DNA from: Deltaproteobacteria bacterium | Lineage (GTDB): Bacteria; Desulfobacterota; Syntrophobacteria; Syntrophobacterales; Syntrophobacteraceae | Reading direction: 5' to 3' | Assembly (NCBI GenBank): GCA_021793275.1 | Contig: JAJYTC010000023.1 | Span: 1 to 38,957, forward strand | DNA length: 38,957 bases | Notes under the pieces: model-generated | What the model was told of the DNA's origin: nothing | What the model saw: the letters and a program-made list of their open reading frames with translations, nothing else | Database searches by the model: none | Part shown: positions 1-7,448 of the stretch, piece by piece | Layout of the letters: every line of letters begins with the position of its first letter | Position numbering within the stretch: position 1 is the first letter of the stretch | Made by a program: the position numbers and the translations under genes

Positions 1-49
1 AGAGCCGGGCCTAAGCTTGCTGGTGTCTAGTTAAATAACTAGATCATAC

Positions 50-84
50 TAAAATAAAAAATCGAGAGTTGCAAGCTCTCGATT
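50..84 (-). terminator. Rho-independent terminator downstream of the dsbC-like gene
   Basis: A 9-bp perfect inverted repeat (60-68 with 76-84, 7-nt loop) is followed on the minus strand by a T-rich tail, TTTTTTATTTT. The orientation suits termination of the minus-strand dsbC-like transcript about 190 bases after its stop codon. An AT-rich palindrome at 26-43 lies just beyond it. Confidence 0.7.
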
Positions 85-276
85 CGATTTATCAATCAAT
101 TATCTAGTAAAGGGCCAAAGGCGAGAGGGGGGATGATGTCCATCATCTCCCCCCTGACAAGGGTGCCACCGATGGGTCGTATCCACCAGGGGACTTGAGG
201 AGTCAAGCGACGGGTAGAAACCCGCCTCGAAGAATTTCTCAAGATTTTGGTGCTTCGTCCCCTTCCGAGCGGAAGG
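85..276 (-). other. Structured GC-rich 3' region between the dsbC-like gene and its terminator
   Basis: This stretch is rich in potential stems: a G-run/C-run hairpin at about 125-155, CTTGA/TCAAG at 194-207, CGGGT/ACCCG at 211-224, and long-range pairing of GGGGAC (189-194) with GTCCCC (257-262) and of CTTGAG (194-199) with CTCAAG (238-243). Two minus-strand frames stay open through much of it, but neither has an ATG start or a recognised domain. It could be a long 3'UTR, a 3'UTR-derived small RNA or the end of a decayed mobile element. No known RNA family was recognised. Confidence 0.4.
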
Positions 277-1002
277 CTATTTCTTCAAATAATTTTCCAG
301 CGCAGGAATCTGGAGGCCAACAATCCTCGCGCCTGAATCCGTTATGAAAAGCGGTGTTCCATCAACTCCCACCCGGTCTGCAACCGCCTTTTCCTTCGCA
401 AGCAGTTTAACGCCGGCGCTGCATTTTGCATCGCCTACATTCTGGCCCGATATGGCCTTCTTGAATGCGGCCAGCGGGTCGTTTGAGCAGAGGAGCGCAA
501 CCGTTTTTCCGTAGGAATGCGGATGAATGCTCAGGGGATAGAGAAAGACATACAAGGTGTAATTGTTTTGAGTCTTTAACCAGGTATATGCCCTCCGACA
601 AAACGGGCAGTCGACGTCGGCAAACATGATGAGCTTTTTGGCCCCGTTTCCTTTCTTGATCTTGAGGGCCTCGTGCAAGGGCAGCGTCGAAACGTCAACC
701 CGGTTGATCTGCTCCAGCCGCACCCGGGTCAGATTCACCTTGTCCTTGTTGATCAGGTTTCCTCCCACAATCAGGTATGCTCCGTCTTTAGTCGCATAGA
801 ATATATGCTTTTCACCCTGTTGCGGCTGCACCACGAGTTCGTAAATATCCCCCAGGTCTTTCGCTCCGACAATCTTTAGCTGTGGAGGAAACAGGCTTTT
901 GACAACTTCGAGGTTCCTGACCTTCTCCAGGACATTATTGGCCAGGAGAGTGCTTGGAACCAAAAGAATGGCAAGCATTAGCACGAACAGTTTCTTTTTC
1001 AT
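277..1002 (-). CDS. DsbC/DsbG-family thiol:disulfide interchange protein
   Basis: This is a periplasmic protein of 241 residues, close to the usual DsbC/DsbG size. An N-terminal signal peptide (MKKK followed by a hydrophobic run to about residue 22) precedes a cystatin-like dimerisation region. The thioredoxin fold has its active site CPFC at C132/C135. A second Cys pair near 172 and 194 and a cis-Pro loop (GTPLFI) near the C-terminus match the DsbC layout. Family members isomerise or reduce disulfides in exported proteins. The ATG at 1002 is supported by a GGAAGG ribosome site. The gene stands alone, and divergent from the next gene, so its partner (normally DsbD) is not visible here. DsbC and DsbG cannot be told apart by eye. 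Confidence 0.85.
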   Translation of the reverse strand: MKKKLFVLMLAILLVPSTLLANNVLEKVRNLEVVKSLFPPQLKIVGAKDLGDIYELVVQPQQGEKHIFYATKDGAYLIVGGNLINKDKVNLTRVRLEQINRVDVSTLPLHEALKIKKGNGAKKLIMFADVDCPFCRRAYTWLKTQNNYTLYVFLYPLSIHPHSYGKTVALLCSNDPLAAFKKAISGQNVGDAKCSAGVKLLAKEKAVADRVGVDGTPLFITDSGARIVGLQIPALENYLKK

Positions 1003-1184
1003 CGTACACCTTCCGTCATCGATCCGGGAGCAAAACGCCTCCAGGACAAGGTTTCACATTTTCATCTAAAATCGGCCTATCCGCAGACAAATACCCTCTT
1101 TTAAAAGTTTGTGCTATACAAAATATATGGTTTTCATGATACTTTGCACCTCGGCAGACGATAAAGCGCGCATTTTTCAATCAG

Positions 1185-3212
1185 ATGGTGGACATGACGC
1201 TTTTGTTTGATAACATTTCGCTGGAAGGGCCTCTCAAGCCGCGCGAAAAGATGGGCGTCACCTTCATCGGCCCCGATTTTTTCGCCGTCGATGAAAACGG
1301 TGAGTTTTTGAGCCACATTGGCTCCGTCTTTCCCCGATATCGCGCCATAGTCACGGTCCGGGGCATTCACGCGCACCATATTTCGATTATGACAGAGTTC
1401 CTCAAGCCGAGAACGGCCAAAGAGGACCGGATTGAAGCGAGCGAACTCGAAGAGTTGATATGCCTGGACGCAGTACCTCTGGTGTTTCGTGGCGACCTCA
1501 TAATTGTTCGGGCCGATCCTGCAGGGATGGAAAATGTTTTTGCCGCCGACCAGATACTGCAGTCATTTTTCCCGAAAGAACGCATTCAGTTCACAGGGTT
1601 GAATATTCCCGCAATTAGAATGGAGTTTCGCCGCAGGGGCGAATGCTGGCGAATGTCTCCACCGCCCAGGTCGGTCGAGGAAATCTGTCGTTACGTGCGT
1701 GCCAGCAAGATCCAGGCAGGTACGGGCTTGACCGTCTACTACAATGAGTCTACCGGAGGAAGGGTCCTCACCTGCGATGAATTTATGCGAATCAGGTCCC
1801 TGATCGAGCAGGACCGCTCAGAAGCCCTGGCCCGGCTAAGGGAAATACTAAACCTGTCCCACTGCACCAATAGATGGGGAAGCCGCGAATTGAACTTGCT
1901 GCTGCCCGCCGGTAAGGACCTCGATTTTGCGGAACTCGAAAAAGCCGTTTCTATTCTCGAAGCGCTTCCGGCTTCAGAAGATACGGCAAGCGCGCTAAAA
2001 GCATTCGACAGCTTCGCCTCTGTTTTCACCGCGGCTGCCGGTCCCGAACTTGTCAAGGACGATTACAGCGACCCGGTGTGGCGAACGACCATGTTCTGCC
2101 GCCTTTTCGGCATCAATGAAGAAGAGATGGAAGAGTTGGCGCTGGAACTCAGCCCTGAATTTCACCTGAATGTGAAATGGCTGCCCGGGGCATCGGTCGT
2201 CGGCGGGCAACTGCGCTTCGACACCGGTGTGCATCCCCGGATCCATGGTCTTATATCGCACTATTGGGAGCACTCCGGTGGACTTTTGTCGATCAATATT
2301 GGGCAGATACAGGAGTCGCTTAGTTCGAGGGACATTTCCGGAGAGGAAAGGGAAGTCTATCTGGTATCGATGACGACCCGGGATGGAAACGATTCCATCA
2401 GTCTCCTCCGGCTCATGAAATGGGATGTAATACACCGGATAAAGATTGGTATTCCCCTGGAGCAGGCTATCGAGGATACGTTCAAATACCGGGATTACAT
2501 TTTCGACAGGCTCCGTGCTGCGGCCAAGCTGGGCTTTCCAATCCTTACCTACGGCGAGATAAGGCTGGAGCAGCGGGTCCCGGGGCTGGGGCAGGTACCG
2601 GCGTTCTTTTTCGAACGCCAATATGTCACGGGTGTTGTTTCCGACAAACTCCCGATCTCGTGCTACAAAAACCCGGACTTCATAGAGAACCTCTCCAGCC
2701 TGTTGGGCCTTGCCGCCGCTTTCACCCTCGTGCTGGGCAGAGTCAGTTTTCGCACAGGGAAAGTTTTCTACGACGACGGCGACGAATTGATACAACTGGA
2801 TTCCAACTCCATCCCCTCCCGCCTGGTTATAATCGAGACCACAGGATCGTTTACCGACTGGACGACACCGATGCACACCCTGCTGCCGCAATGCCTCAGC
2901 CGGTTCAGAGTTCATCTGGAAAAGGCCGTCGATAGCGGCGTGAGTCTCGAAGTGATTCAGAGGTCTGTGGAGATATTTGCCGAGGCGCTCGGTAATAAGA
3001 TTGATGCAATCAAGGAAGCTGTGTCGGCCCCTTTTTCGGACATCCGCTCTTTGTTCGATGACCACCCCCCGGGGCAAGGAGGAATACGCGACAGGTGGGA
3101 AGGCATAATCCATCGCCTGGAGGCTGTGGACGCGAGATCGTTGCGGAACGACGTTGTCAACAGCCCGCAATTGCGTTTCCCTCAGCCGAGGCAATCAACT
3201 ATTTCCAATTGA
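1185..3212 (+). CDS. Unrecognised 675-residue protein
   Basis: This is a long, uninterrupted frame with codon use like its neighbours, so it is very probably a real gene, but no family was recognised. It appears soluble, with no signal peptide. One Ala/Leu-rich hydrophobic patch sits near residues 500-515 (LLGLAAAFTLVLG), followed by an acidic YDDGDELIQLD stretch that could be a metal or nucleotide site; this is only a visual impression. The start is uncertain: ATG 1185 lacks a good ribosome site, and ATG 1194 three codons on is equally possible. It lies 116 bases upstream of hpnA in the same direction, with a repeat hairpin between, so co-transcription with the hopanoid genes is possible but not shown. 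Confidence 0.7.
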   Translation: MVDMTLLFDNISLEGPLKPREKMGVTFIGPDFFAVDENGEFLSHIGSVFPRYRAIVTVRGIHAHHISIMTEFLKPRTAKEDRIEASELEELICLDAVPLVFRGDLIIVRADPAGMENVFAADQILQSFFPKERIQFTGLNIPAIRMEFRRRGECWRMSPPPRSVEEICRYVRASKIQAGTGLTVYYNESTGGRVLTCDEFMRIRSLIEQDRSEALARLREILNLSHCTNRWGSRELNLLLPAGKDLDFAELEKAVSILEALPASEDTASALKAFDSFASVFTAAAGPELVKDDYSDPVWRTTMFCRLFGINEEEMEELALELSPEFHLNVKWLPGASVVGGQLRFDTGVHPRIHGLISHYWEHSGGLLSINIGQIQESLSSRDISGEEREVYLVSMTTRDGNDSISLLRLMKWDVIHRIKIGIPLEQAIEDTFKYRDYIFDRLRAAAKLGFPILTYGEIRLEQRVPGLGQVPAFFFERQYVTGVVSDKLPISCYKNPDFIENLSSLLGLAAAFTLVLGRVSFRTGKVFYDDGDELIQLDSNSIPSRLVIIETTGSFTDWTTPMHTLLPQCLSRFRVHLEKAVDSGVSLEVIQRSVEIFAEALGNKIDAIKEAVSAPFSDIRSLFDDHPPGQGGIRDRWEGIIHRLEAVDARSLRNDVVNSPQLRFPQPRQSTISN

Positions 3213-3245
3213 GCTACGTTCTGCTATAGGAATGCGGCCGTATCC

Positions 3246-3314
3246 AGTGAGCAGTGAAGAGTGACGAGAGAAAGGATTTTTCTCTTCACTCTTCACTCCT
3301 CACTCTTCACTGCC
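3246..3314. repeat. Mirror hairpin built from GTGAAGAGTGA / TCACTCTTCAC units
   Basis: The left arm (GCAGTGAAGAGTGACGAGAG) and the right arm (CTCTTCACTCTTCACTCC and onward to CACTGCC) form an imperfect long hairpin between the unknown gene and hpnA. The same heptad-like units recur at 28668-28750, so this looks like a dispersed intergenic repeat family. It has only a short T-run in the loop and is not a classical terminator. Confidence 0.7.
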
Positions 3315-3328
3315 ATTAAGGGGAAAAG

Positions 3329-4321
3329 ATGCCTGTCGCTTTTATTACGGGAGCAACAGGGTTCGTTGGACGCCATGTCGCAACCGCCCTGCTTCGCAAT
3401 GGATGGGACCTGAGGGCCCTTTGCCGCGCGCGTTCGCCCCAGTGCATGGATTCGCCGGGCATAGAATGGTTCCCGGGAGACATTCGCAATCCCGCTCAGA
3501 TAGCCGAGGCCATGTCCGGGGCGCAGGCAGTCTTCCATGTTGCGGCCGATTACAGGTTATGGGCCAAAGACCCGAGAGAAATTTACGAAAGCAACGTGAC
3601 CGGGACGATCAACGTCATGCAGGCCGCTTTGGCCGCCCGCGTCGACAGGGTTGTCTATACGAGCAGCGTCGGGGCCCTCGGGCTGACCCGTGACGGGACC
3701 CCGGCCGATGAAAACACTCCCGTCTGCCTCGATGACATGGTAGGACATTACAAAAGATCGAAATTTCTCGCGGAGCGCGAGACCGAGAAATTCTTGCAAA
3801 TTGGACTGCCGGTGGTGTTTGTTCATCCGAGCACGCCGGTAGGTCCGGGAGACCATAAACCAACACCGACCGGTAAGATCATCGTCGATTTTCTTAACAG
3901 GAAAATGCCCGCCTATCTTGAAACCGGTCTTAATATCGTCGATGTTAGGGATGTTGCCGAAGGGCACAGGCTCGCTTTTGAAAAAGGCAAAGCAGGCGAA
4001 AAATACATTCTGGGCAACCGCAACCTGACGCTTGCGCAGATCTTTTCAATGCTCGAAAAGATTTCAGGGGTGCCGGCGCCGACGGTAAAGCTGCCCTATG
4101 GACCAACGTTATGGCTCGCCCGTTTTTTCAAGCTCGTCTCGTTGGTTACCCGCAGCCAGCCGTTGATCCCCTACGAGGGGGTAAGGATGGCGGCAAAGCG
4201 TATGTATTTTGACAGCTCCAAGGCGGTAAGGGACTTAGGGCTGCCTCAGACCCCCGTTGAGACGGCTTTGTCTGATGCAGTGGGCTGGTTTGAACAAAAC
4301 GGATATGTGAAACGGCGCTAG
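3329..4321 (+). CDS. hpnA: Hopanoid-associated sugar epimerase HpnA (extended SDR)
   Basis: This 330-residue protein belongs to the extended short-chain dehydrogenase/epimerase family. The NAD(P)-binding motif TGATGFVG is at residues 7-14. The YxxxK catalytic pair is Y141 and K145 (YKRSK), with the catalytic Ser in TSSVGALG upstream. Its size and start match HpnA of hopanoid clusters, which is thought to modify the sugar-derived side chain. AAGGGG eight bases before the ATG supports the start. hpnH follows 60 bases downstream in the same direction, which strengthens the call. Its exact substrate is not established. A generic NAD-dependent epimerase/dihydroflavonol reductase is the alternative, less likely in this context. 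Confidence 0.85.
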   Translation: MPVAFITGATGFVGRHVATALLRNGWDLRALCRARSPQCMDSPGIEWFPGDIRNPAQIAEAMSGAQAVFHVAADYRLWAKDPREIYESNVTGTINVMQAALAARVDRVVYTSSVGALGLTRDGTPADENTPVCLDDMVGHYKRSKFLAERETEKFLQIGLPVVFVHPSTPVGPGDHKPTPTGKIIVDFLNRKMPAYLETGLNIVDVRDVAEGHRLAFEKGKAGEKYILGNRNLTLAQIFSMLEKISGVPAPTVKLPYGPTLWLARFFKLVSLVTRSQPLIPYEGVRMAAKRMYFDSSKAVRDLGLPQTPVETALSDAVGWFEQNGYVKRR

Positions 4322-4381
4322 AAGCGAAAAAAGCGGCAGCGAAGCAATTACGGCTCACTGCTCAGGAGGATCGAGGTTCGG

Positions 4382-5377
4382 ATGCGTTTTCCAATCAGTC
4401 TTTACATTTCGATGACCGGCTGGCTCGCCGGCAATAAACTTCGTGGAAACGAGCGGTTTCCACTCGTATTGATGCTCGAACCCACTCACAGGTGCAATCT
4501 GACCTGTTCGGGCTGTGGAAGGATTCGAGAATATCACGATACGCTTTCCAAAGAGATGACCCTCGAAGAGTGCCTGACATCGATCGAGGAAGCTAAAACA
4601 CCGGTGGTGACCATTACGGGCGGAGAACCCCTGCTCTACTCGAAGGCCCCGGAACTGGTCCGTGAAGCACTCGCCCGGCGAAAGCACATTTATTTTTGCA
4701 CCAACGGTATGCTGCTCGAGGAATCGTTGTCACTTTTCAAGCCTGACCAGCATTTTACCTGGAACGTCCATTTCGATGGGACCGAGCCGGTTCATGACCT
4801 CATAATCGGAAGGCCGGGAGGGTTCCCAAAAGCCCTTGCGGGCGTAAAAGCCGCCAAGAGCAGGGGCTTTCGCGTAAGCACAAATACCACAGTCTACAGG
4901 GAATCCTCGGTCGAAGACCTCTACAGGCTCTTTGAGCAACTCACGCAGGCCGGGGTGGACGGCATCCTTGTGGCCCCGGGTTTCAGCTACGAAGAAGTCG
5001 TACGGGATGTTTTCCTGACAAAAAACGAGATAGTGAAAAAATTTCAGGAAATCAGCACCTGGGGGAAAAAATTCCCCATTATCAGTAATCCCCTCTACCT
5101 GGAATTCGTAGCCGGGAAAAGATCGCTCAAGTGCACGCCCTGGGGAAATCCAACCCGTAACCCGCTGGGCTGGAAATCGCCGTGCTACCTCATTACGGAC
5201 ACGCATTACCGCACTTTTGCGGAGCTGATGGAGCGCACCGATTGGGACCATTACGCTTCGGGGGCCGACCCCAGATGCGCCCAGTGCATGGTCCACTGCG
5301 GCTACGAGCCGACCATAGTGCGTCAGATGGGATTCAAGGACATGTTACGCATGCTCAAGTGGAACATCAATGTATGA
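4382..5377 (+). CDS. hpnH: Radical SAM adenosylhopane synthase HpnH
   Basis: The radical SAM CX3CX2C motif is C38, C42, C45 (CNLTCSGC), followed by a glycine-rich GGEPLL motif, as in the family. HpnH attaches the adenosyl group of SAM to diploptene to give adenosylhopane, the first step in making C35 hopanoid side chains. The length of 331 residues is typical. AGGAGG at 4364-4369 supports the start. The 3' end overlaps the next gene by 8 bases, implying translational coupling. HpnG, which acts on the HpnH product, is encoded on the other strand at 7411-8178. The C-terminal Cys-rich part (CAQCMVHCGYEP) resembles the auxiliary or SPASM-like ends of this group. Confidence 0.9.
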   Translation: MRFPISLYISMTGWLAGNKLRGNERFPLVLMLEPTHRCNLTCSGCGRIREYHDTLSKEMTLEECLTSIEEAKTPVVTITGGEPLLYSKAPELVREALARRKHIYFCTNGMLLEESLSLFKPDQHFTWNVHFDGTEPVHDLIIGRPGGFPKALAGVKAAKSRGFRVSTNTTVYRESSVEDLYRLFEQLTQAGVDGILVAPGFSYEEVVRDVFLTKNEIVKKFQEISTWGKKFPIISNPLYLEFVAGKRSLKCTPWGNPTRNPLGWKSPCYLITDTHYRTFAELMERTDWDHYASGADPRCAQCMVHCGYEPTIVRQMGFKDMLRMLKWNINV

Positions 5378-6209
5378 GTTCCTGAGACTTCTTTGGGGAA
5401 CCATCCGTCTGCGCCCTTATGTTTTTGCTTTCCTGGCCGTCTATCTTGTAGCGGGCTGGCGCCATTTCGGCTGGAAGAAAACCCTGGTCTATCTTCCCGT
5501 GGGCTACTCGCTGGCATGGCTTTCCGAATTTTCGTCGATTCACTGGGGTTTCCCCTACGGCGATTATTTCTACATAAACACCACCGCCGGCAGGGAATTG
5601 TGGGTTTTAGGGGTCCCGTTCATGGATTCGCTTTCTTACGTTTTTCTTTCTTATTGCAGCTACTCGCTCGCCGTTTTTTTGATGAGCCCGGTTGCGCTCA
5701 GGTCGGGAAATCTTATCACGGGCGAAACCTCGCAAATAAGGCGCTCATGGTCGACGCTGGTCCTGGGAGCGTTCCTTTTCGCGCTGCTGGACGTGATTAT
5801 CGATCCGGTAGCCCTGCAGGGCCGGAAGTGGTTTCTCGGCCTCATTTACGGATACCGGCATGCGGGGTTCTACTTCGGGATCCCGATGAGCAACTTTGGG
5901 GGCTGGCTGCTGGTCGGCTTCGTTTTAACCGCTGCTTTGCAGGCCCTGGAACGTATGGACCCTAAAGGCTCAAAACTCCATTTGCCCGCAGGCCGCGCGT
6001 CATGGATGAGGCTGCTTGGACCCGTGCTCTACTTCTCGGTCCTGCTGTTCAATATAACGATCACCTTTCAGATCGGAGAAATGCTTTTGGGCCTGGTGGA
6101 CCTGCTGCTTGTGGCCACCCTGACCGTGCCGATGGTTTTCTTCACAATCTATAAGATCACCCGCGCCGGGGCAGAAGCTCCCCATGCTTTCGCGCAGTCG
6201 GGTCTTTGA
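5370..6209 (+). CDS. CruF-like / DUF422 carotenoid-biosynthesis membrane protein
   Basis: This 279-residue integral membrane protein has about seven hydrophobic segments. The WGFPYGDYFY and FMDSLSYVFLSY regions and the later DVIIDPVALQGRKW stretch are hallmarks of the COG2324/DUF422 family, whose characterised member CruF hydrates carotenoid ends (1',2'-hydratase). It begins 8 bases inside hpnH, so it belongs to the hopanoid operon. That context suggests it acts on a hopanoid or another isoprenoid in the membrane rather than on carotenoids; this is inference. The last codons (FAQSGL, stop) fall inside the direct repeat that recurs at 7368. Confidence 0.75.
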   Translation: MYEFLRLLWGTIRLRPYVFAFLAVYLVAGWRHFGWKKTLVYLPVGYSLAWLSEFSSIHWGFPYGDYFYINTTAGRELWVLGVPFMDSLSYVFLSYCSYSLAVFLMSPVALRSGNLITGETSQIRRSWSTLVLGAFLFALLDVIIDPVALQGRKWFLGLIYGYRHAGFYFGIPMSNFGGWLLVGFVLTAALQALERMDPKGSKLHLPAGRASWMRLLGPVLYFSVLLFNITITFQIGEMLLGLVDLLLVATLTVPMVFFTIYKITRAGAEAPHAFAQSGL

Positions 6210-6267
6210 GGTGGCGGCCTGCCCTCCCGTCTAACTCCGCTCGACCTTGATCTCAGCCGCCACCGTG
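6187..6267. repeat. Direct repeat copy 1, left border of the toxin-antitoxin island
   Basis: The segment 6191-6227 matches 7371-7407 at 35 of 37 bases, and weaker similarity continues for about 40 more bases. It covers the end and stop of the CruF-like gene plus the end of an hpnG-like reading frame on the other strand. The second copy is on the far side of mqsA-hicB-hicA. Confidence 0.8.
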
Positions 6268-6313
6268 GCTGACTGTAAGCCGGTAGCTTCAAGAAAATGC
6301 TCGGCCTCATCGA
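6231..6313 (-). pseudogene. Remnant of a second hpnG 3' end
   Basis: Reading the minus strand before the TAG at 6231-6233 gives a short open frame ending in FLEATGLQSATVAAEIKVERS with its last residue before the stop. It aligns without gaps to the C-terminus of the intact HpnG (FLHRPASELARMAEQIRVEKS). The shared end IxVExS and the conserved flanking DNA show this is a duplicated, truncated copy, cut off by the hicA side of the island. It has no start and is not expected to make protein. Confidence 0.65.
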
Positions 6314-6535
6314 TTACAGTAATTTCAAAAATTCATCCACGGTCATCCCTGAAAGACTGATGAGCTTGCGCAAGGTCCCTGTTGATAGCTCTTTATGCTG
6401 AGGGATGGAAAGATTGACTCGGGTTCCAGCTTTGACCATCACAAGATGGCTTCCAACTTGGCCGATTGCCTGCCAGCCGGCTTTTTCAAAAGCCTTGGCA
6501 GCTTCCTTGCCCGATATATTACCCAGTTTCCCCAT
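6314..6535 (-). CDS. hicA: HicA-family toxin (mRNA interferase)
   Basis: This 73-residue protein has the HicA double-stranded-RNA-binding-like fold. It shows the N-terminal GKEAAKAFEKAGW helix, then the catalytic His in GSHLVM (H30), then the strand VNLSIPQHKELSTGTLRKL. HicA cleaves mRNA and is neutralised by HicB. It lies 3 bases after hicB, the antitoxin-first order seen in many hicBA pairs, so the two are co-translated. Length and His are intact, so it should be active. Its stop is immediately next to the duplicated hpnG remnant. Confidence 0.9.
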   Translation of the reverse strand: MGKLGNISGKEAAKAFEKAGWQAIGQVGSHLVMVKAGTRVNLSIPQHKELSTGTLRKLISLSGMTVDEFLKLL

Positions 6536-6538
6536 GAT

Positions 6539-6754
6539 TTAAACCGTCACCATCAACGGCTTTTGCCTCTTTTGTTCTGATAGGGCTGCGACGGCTTTTT
6601 GGTCTTCGGCCCAAAGCCATGCAGTTATGGCCTCCTTTATGTTCTCGATTGCCTCTTTCTCATCTTTTCCTTGTGAAACACATCCGGGAAGGGCCGGGCA
6701 CTCGGCGACGATCCAGCCATCCTCGGCTTCTTCAAGAGTGACATGGAAAATCAT
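6539..6754 (-). CDS. hicB: HicB-family antitoxin
   Basis: This 71-residue protein has the partial RNase-H-like HicB domain (HVTLEEAEDGWIVAECPALPGCVSQG, described by its start FHVTLEE and the CPALPGC core, then EAIENIKEAI). It lacks the C-terminal DNA-binding extension present in longer HicB proteins, ending soon after the helix. It can therefore bind the toxin but may not repress transcription itself, a role the upstream MqsA-like gene could fill. TGAGG seven bases before the ATG supports the start. It is 78 bases downstream of mqsA in the same direction. Confidence 0.88.
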   Translation of the reverse strand: MIFHVTLEEAEDGWIVAECPALPGCVSQGKDEKEAIENIKEAITAWLWAEDQKAVAALSEQKRQKPLMVTV

Positions 6755-6832
6755 ATCTCATCCTCATTACATACACCTGGCAAAAACCTATTCCCTTTTC
6801 TCCAAAATCGCGCCTCATTTCTTCGTGTTACG

Positions 6833-7234
6833 CTAAGCCGATTTGACCTCCGTCAGAAGGTCCGGGTGGCGTTCAAGCACCTTTAGCAGCTTTACCAGCG
6901 CCAGTGGCGGCTTGGTCTTGCCGTTCTCGTAGCGTGAAAAGGCATTAACGCCACCGCCAAAAATCTCGCCGGCTTCGCGCTGATCGAGATCGAGCTTCTT
7001 GCGCACACTCGCAATAAATGCCGGATCGACATAGGCGGCGTTGACCTGCCTTTGAAACATTCCAATCAATTCGCTGTAGCGGTCGCCTTGTTCGCGGTTC
7101 AGGACAACCTCGGCGCAAGCAGGGCAGAAATCTCCCGTCACCGATGGAATGATGGTCGTTTCACCCTTGTAGACATAGGATATGTCGCGGGTGTCGTGGA
7201 TCAATTCAGCAGCCCCGCAGCACGGGCATTTCAT
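6833..7234 (-). CDS. mqsA: MqsA-family antitoxin/transcriptional repressor without an adjacent mqsR
   Basis: This 133-residue protein has the two-domain MqsA layout. The N-terminal zinc domain has C3, C6, C37 and C40, the same positions as in E. coli MqsA. The C-terminal helix-turn-helix contains RKKLDLDQREAGEIFGGG and NAFSRYENG, with the DNA-contacting N97 and R101 retained. MqsA binds the MqsR toxin and represses its own promoter. In the usual order mqsR lies immediately upstream, but the 176 bases up to hpnG contain no such frame. hicB and hicA follow instead. AAGGAG seven bases before the ATG supports the start. A likely operator lies upstream at 7299-7313. Confidence 0.9.
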   Translation of the reverse strand: MKCPCCGAAELIHDTRDISYVYKGETTIIPSVTGDFCPACAEVVLNREQGDRYSELIGMFQRQVNAAYVDPAFIASVRKKLDLDQREAGEIFGGGVNAFSRYENGKTKPPLALVKLLKVLERHPDLLTEVKSA

Positions 7235-7298
7235 ATTACAACTCCTTGAAAGAAACTATCAATTCGCAGTGCGGCCTACGCTTTTCCATCCAATAAAA

Positions 7299-7313
7299 TA
7301 ACCTAAATGGTTA
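7299..7313. promoter_or_regulatory. Probable MqsA operator palindrome
   Basis: TAACC and GGTTA arms separated by five bases match the AACCT-spacer-AGGTT style of site known for E. coli MqsA (here AACC/GGTT). It lies 65 bases upstream of the mqsA ATG, where self-repression would act. Promoter boxes are not clear. Confidence 0.5.
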
Positions 7314-7367
7314 ATTTAGCAAGTGGGATAATCATGCCCGAGAGCCGGAAACGCGGCGTGAGCCCCC

Positions 7368-7448
7368 CTTTCGTGCAGCCGGGTCTTTGAGGTGGCGGCC
7401 TGCCCTCCGCTCAACTTTTCTCGACCCTGATCTGTTCCGCCATCCTGG
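7368..7448. repeat. Direct repeat copy 2, right border of the toxin-antitoxin island
   Basis: This copy carries the 3' end of the intact hpnG together with a fragment that, on the plus strand, reads PFVQPGL-stop, matching the FAQSGL-stop end of the CruF-like gene in copy 1. Each border therefore holds one intact gene end and one orphan end, as expected if the cruF/hpnG junction was duplicated around the inserted genes. Confidence 0.8.

Noticed and set aside
85-276. Known riboswitch, RNase P or tmRNA in the structured 3' region
   Set aside because: None of the conserved cores I can recall for these RNAs matched.
1127-1210. 27-codon frame overlapping the start of the 675-residue protein
   Set aside because: Different frame, no ribosome site, no recognisable motif.
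1995-3194. Long minus-strand frame opposite the unknown gene
   Set aside because: A shadow of the plus-strand gene with atypical composition and no motifs; the same applies to the long plus-strand frame opposite hdrA (18134-20518).
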